IMG/VR virus record: IMGVR_UViG_3300022871_000117
Location: 1 to 23,440 of that record
Source of the DNA: a virus
DNA length: 23,440 nucleotides
Reading direction: 5' to 3' (one strand)
This document shows, piece after piece, positions 22,097-23,440 of this stretch. Numbering within the stretch: position 1 is the stretch's first letter; every line of letters begins with the position of its first letter. Under the pieces are notes generated by a model. It saw nothing but the letters and a program-made list of their open reading frames with translations, was not told where the DNA came from and ran no database searches. Both the position numbers and the translations under genes were made by a program.

Positions 22097-22339
22097 TTAG
22101 TAGCCGTTGTCTGTTTTAGTTGGATATCTTTTTCTTTTTTTTATACCGTGAACTATATTATGGCAGTCTCTACAAAGCACTAAAATGTTCTCCTCTATAT
22201 CTTCTCCGTCTTCACTTATCGGGGTCTTGTGGTGGACTGTTAGGTTGGTTCGGTTCTGGCATTTCGGACTCTGGCATCTGTGGTGTTTCCTCTTTATCCT
22301 CCGGTGTAGGGGGTTGATTTCTCCTTTTTTCCTCATCAT
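22097..22339 (-). CDS. Small HNH endonuclease overlapping the terminase small-subunit gene, 80 aa
   Basis: The HNH fold is complete in a short protein: C22-x4-C27 (CQSPKC), H36-H37 (VHHK), then NILVLCRDCHNIVH with C56, C59 and H60 plus H64. The catalytic histidine and zinc site are present. HNH proteins next to terminases are common in tailed viruses and in several cases are needed for cos-type DNA cutting during packaging. The first 42 codons are read in a different frame from the last 42 codons of the small terminase, a 128-nt overlap. The zinc-binding cysteines begin inside the overlap, so the overlap is real rather than a wrong start. Confidence 0.85.
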   Translation of the reverse strand: MMRKKGEINPLHRRIKRKHHRCQSPKCQNRTNLTVHHKTPISEDGEDIEENILVLCRDCHNIVHGIKKRKRYPTKTDNGY

Positions 22340-22898
22340 AATATGGGTCGTTTTGTAGTATGAAGTTTATTCCTATTGGCACCTTAATCTCTCCGGAGTG
22401 TTCGTTGAGTGTTTTGGTTGTTTCTAGGTAGCCCCGGTCTTTGGCCTGAGTCTTCAAAAAGAAGATAGTGGCCTTTGTGTTCTGGTTGTAGGCCTGTTGT
22501 TTTAGGAGATACTCAAACTCATCCTTCATGTACTCGCAGTTGTCTTCGTAAGCCCTTTTATATTCTGTGTCTCCTTCGATCCATGCATAGTGGGAACGTC
22601 TGGAGATTCCGGCCTTCTTGCAAGTGTTTCCTATGTGGCCCATGCTTTCGCCTAGTAATGTTAGGACTATTCCCTTCTTGAGCTTGACTGCTGGGGATCC
22701 GTTAAAATTATACTTCTTATTCGATTCAACATATCGGCCCTTTAGGAGATGTTTGTCTTTTTCCGCCTTATGTTGTGCATATTCGGGATTTGGTTTGCTA
22801 TCTTCTGGTGTTGGTTCTGGAGATGGTACTGGGCTGTCTTGGGGCTTATGTTGGTCACTTTCTAGGGATGATGGGGGTGTGGGGTCTTGTTCGTTCAT
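22212..22898 (-). CDS. terS: Terminase small subunit, 228 aa
   Basis: Residues about 75-110 hold a helix-turn-helix resembling that of phage small terminases: VLTLLGESMGHIGNTCKKAG followed by ISRRSHYAWIEGD. Helices follow (DEFEYLLKQQAYNQNTKATIFFLKTQ), the usual oligomerisation region, with the typical end KDRGYLE. The first 50 residues are rich in P, S, E and D and likely disordered. The last 40 are also P/E/Q-rich (PPTPEDKEETPQMP) and coincide with the overlapping HNH gene. It should bind the packaging start site and regulate the large subunit. The start overlaps the methyltransferase stop by four bases. Confidence 0.8.
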   Translation of the reverse strand: MNEQDPTPPSSLESDQHKPQDSPVPSPEPTPEDSKPNPEYAQHKAEKDKHLLKGRYVESNKKYNFNGSPAVKLKKGIVLTLLGESMGHIGNTCKKAGISRRSHYAWIEGDTEYKRAYEDNCEYMKDEFEYLLKQQAYNQNTKATIFFLKTQAKDRGYLETTKTLNEHSGEIKVPIGINFILQNDPYYDEEKRRNQPPTPEDKEETPQMPESEMPEPNQPNSPPQDPDK

Positions 22899-23440
22899 TT
22901 TCTAAAGGCCACCCTTTGGTAAGTTGTTGTTTCTCTGATGATCTCGCTGTTGCCGAACTTCTTGGTTGTTACTTCTAGGCCGGTTGTTCCTTTCCTGAGG
23001 TCTACAATGAATACTCCTTCTTTTTTTAGTTTTTCGTAGATTTCGTCTAGATACGTCTCTATTGGGTAGTGAAATCCGCAACTTATGAAACTTACTACTA
23101 GGTCGAATTCTACTCCTTCGTCAGATAGGATCATATTGTCATCTGTTGCTTCCTGGGTTATGATGCTTTCCCCTGGTACTCCGTTTGCAATTAGGTTTTT
23201 CTTTGCGATCTCCATGGAGTTGTAGAAACTTGTTTTGGCCTTGAACCCATAATAAAGATTTTCATCCAGTTGGGTTTTGTCGATTAGGTATATCTCTGGG
23301 TGTGCAAACTCTGGAAGGAAGCATTGCCATCCGGCGATTCCGCATCCGATATCTAGAACTGTTCTGACTGGGTTTTTGTTTCCTACCAAACTACGAGATA
23401 CTTCCATGAAGTCTTGTTTGTAGGATTTGACGATTGCTTT
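22895..23440 (-). CDS. SAM-dependent methyltransferase, probably sugar-directed (partial, runs off the right edge)
   Basis: The frame is open to the window edge; residues KAIVKSYKQDF precede the Met at 23407, so the real start is probably outside. Motif I is VLDIGCGIAGWQ, motif II IYLIDKT, and a motif near VEFDLVVSFISCG follows; this is a class I Rossmann methyltransferase. The sequence has no D/N-PP-Y or P-C DNA methylase motif, so DNA is an unlikely substrate. The layout resembles putative sugar O-methyltransferases encoded next to glycosyltransferases. It lies at the upstream end of the packaging genes and its stop overlaps the small terminase start, so it belongs to the same transcript. 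Confidence 0.75.
   Translation of the reverse strand, partial: KAIVKSYKQDFMEVSRSLVGNKNPVRTVLDIGCGIAGWQCFLPEFAHPEIYLIDKTQLDENLYYGFKAKTSFYNSMEIAKKNLIANGVPGESIITQEATDDNMILSDEGVEFDLVVSFISCGFHYPIETYLDEIYEKLKKEGVFIVDLRKGTTGLEVTTKKFGNSEIIRETTTYQRVAFRK

Noticed and set aside
22895-23440. DNA (restriction-type) methyltransferase
   Set aside because: The SAM-binding motif is present, but the catalytic N-P-P-Y, D-P-P-Y or P-C motif of DNA methylases is missing.

Overview
This window looks like the late (structural) half of a tailed double-stranded DNA virus (Caudoviricetes, siphovirus-like, HK97-fold capsid). Every convincing gene lies on the minus strand, so the text follows gene order from the right edge to the left. 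Host: an archaeon is favoured. At least eight genes carry an A/T-only TATA-like box centred about 22-27 nt upstream of the ATG with no room for a Shine-Dalgarno site, which is the layout of archaeal leaderless transcripts. Two other genes have a clear GGAGG site. I cannot name the host lineage. The genetic code looks standard (TAA, TGA and TAG all end genes).

Right part (23440-17640), packaging and portal: a class I, possibly sugar-directed, methyltransferase cut by the window edge, a small terminase, a small HNH protein overlapping the end of the small terminase in another frame, an unknown acidic protein, the large terminase, a zinc-ribbon protein, a portal fused to a MuF-like head-morphogenesis domain, and a small coiled-coil protein.

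Middle (17640-14190), capsid: a 266-nt non-coding interval holding a tRNA-like gene and further stem-loops, then a HK97 prohead protease fused to a charged scaffold-like tail, the major capsid protein, and a putative decoration protein.

Accessory block (14140-10361), between capsid and neck genes: a NUMOD/HNH homing endonuclease with its own promoter, an unknown 139-aa protein, and a 939-aa fibre or adhesin. The adhesin has a LamG domain, a glycine-rich domain and about thirty 14-15-residue repeats, with long perfect DNA repeats.

Left part (10339-2093), neck and tail in the usual siphovirus order: adaptor with an extra FN3-like domain, head-closure, gp10-like connector, tail terminator, tail tube, tail-assembly chaperones G and G-T (joined by a predicted -1 frameshift on A AAA AAC), a very short tape measure, distal tail protein, hub/adhesin with HxH repeats, and two small proteins. 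The far left (2071-1) has a secreted or anchored small protein, a one-TM protein, a 34-codon gene candidate and a large glycosyltransferase cut by the window edge.

No integrase, CRISPR array, insertion sequence or recognisable lysis enzyme is visible. The most unusual points are the predicted frameshift in a probable archaeal virus, the tRNA-like gene with an even-sized anticodon loop beside a structured RNA interval, and the recombination-prone repeat adhesin.
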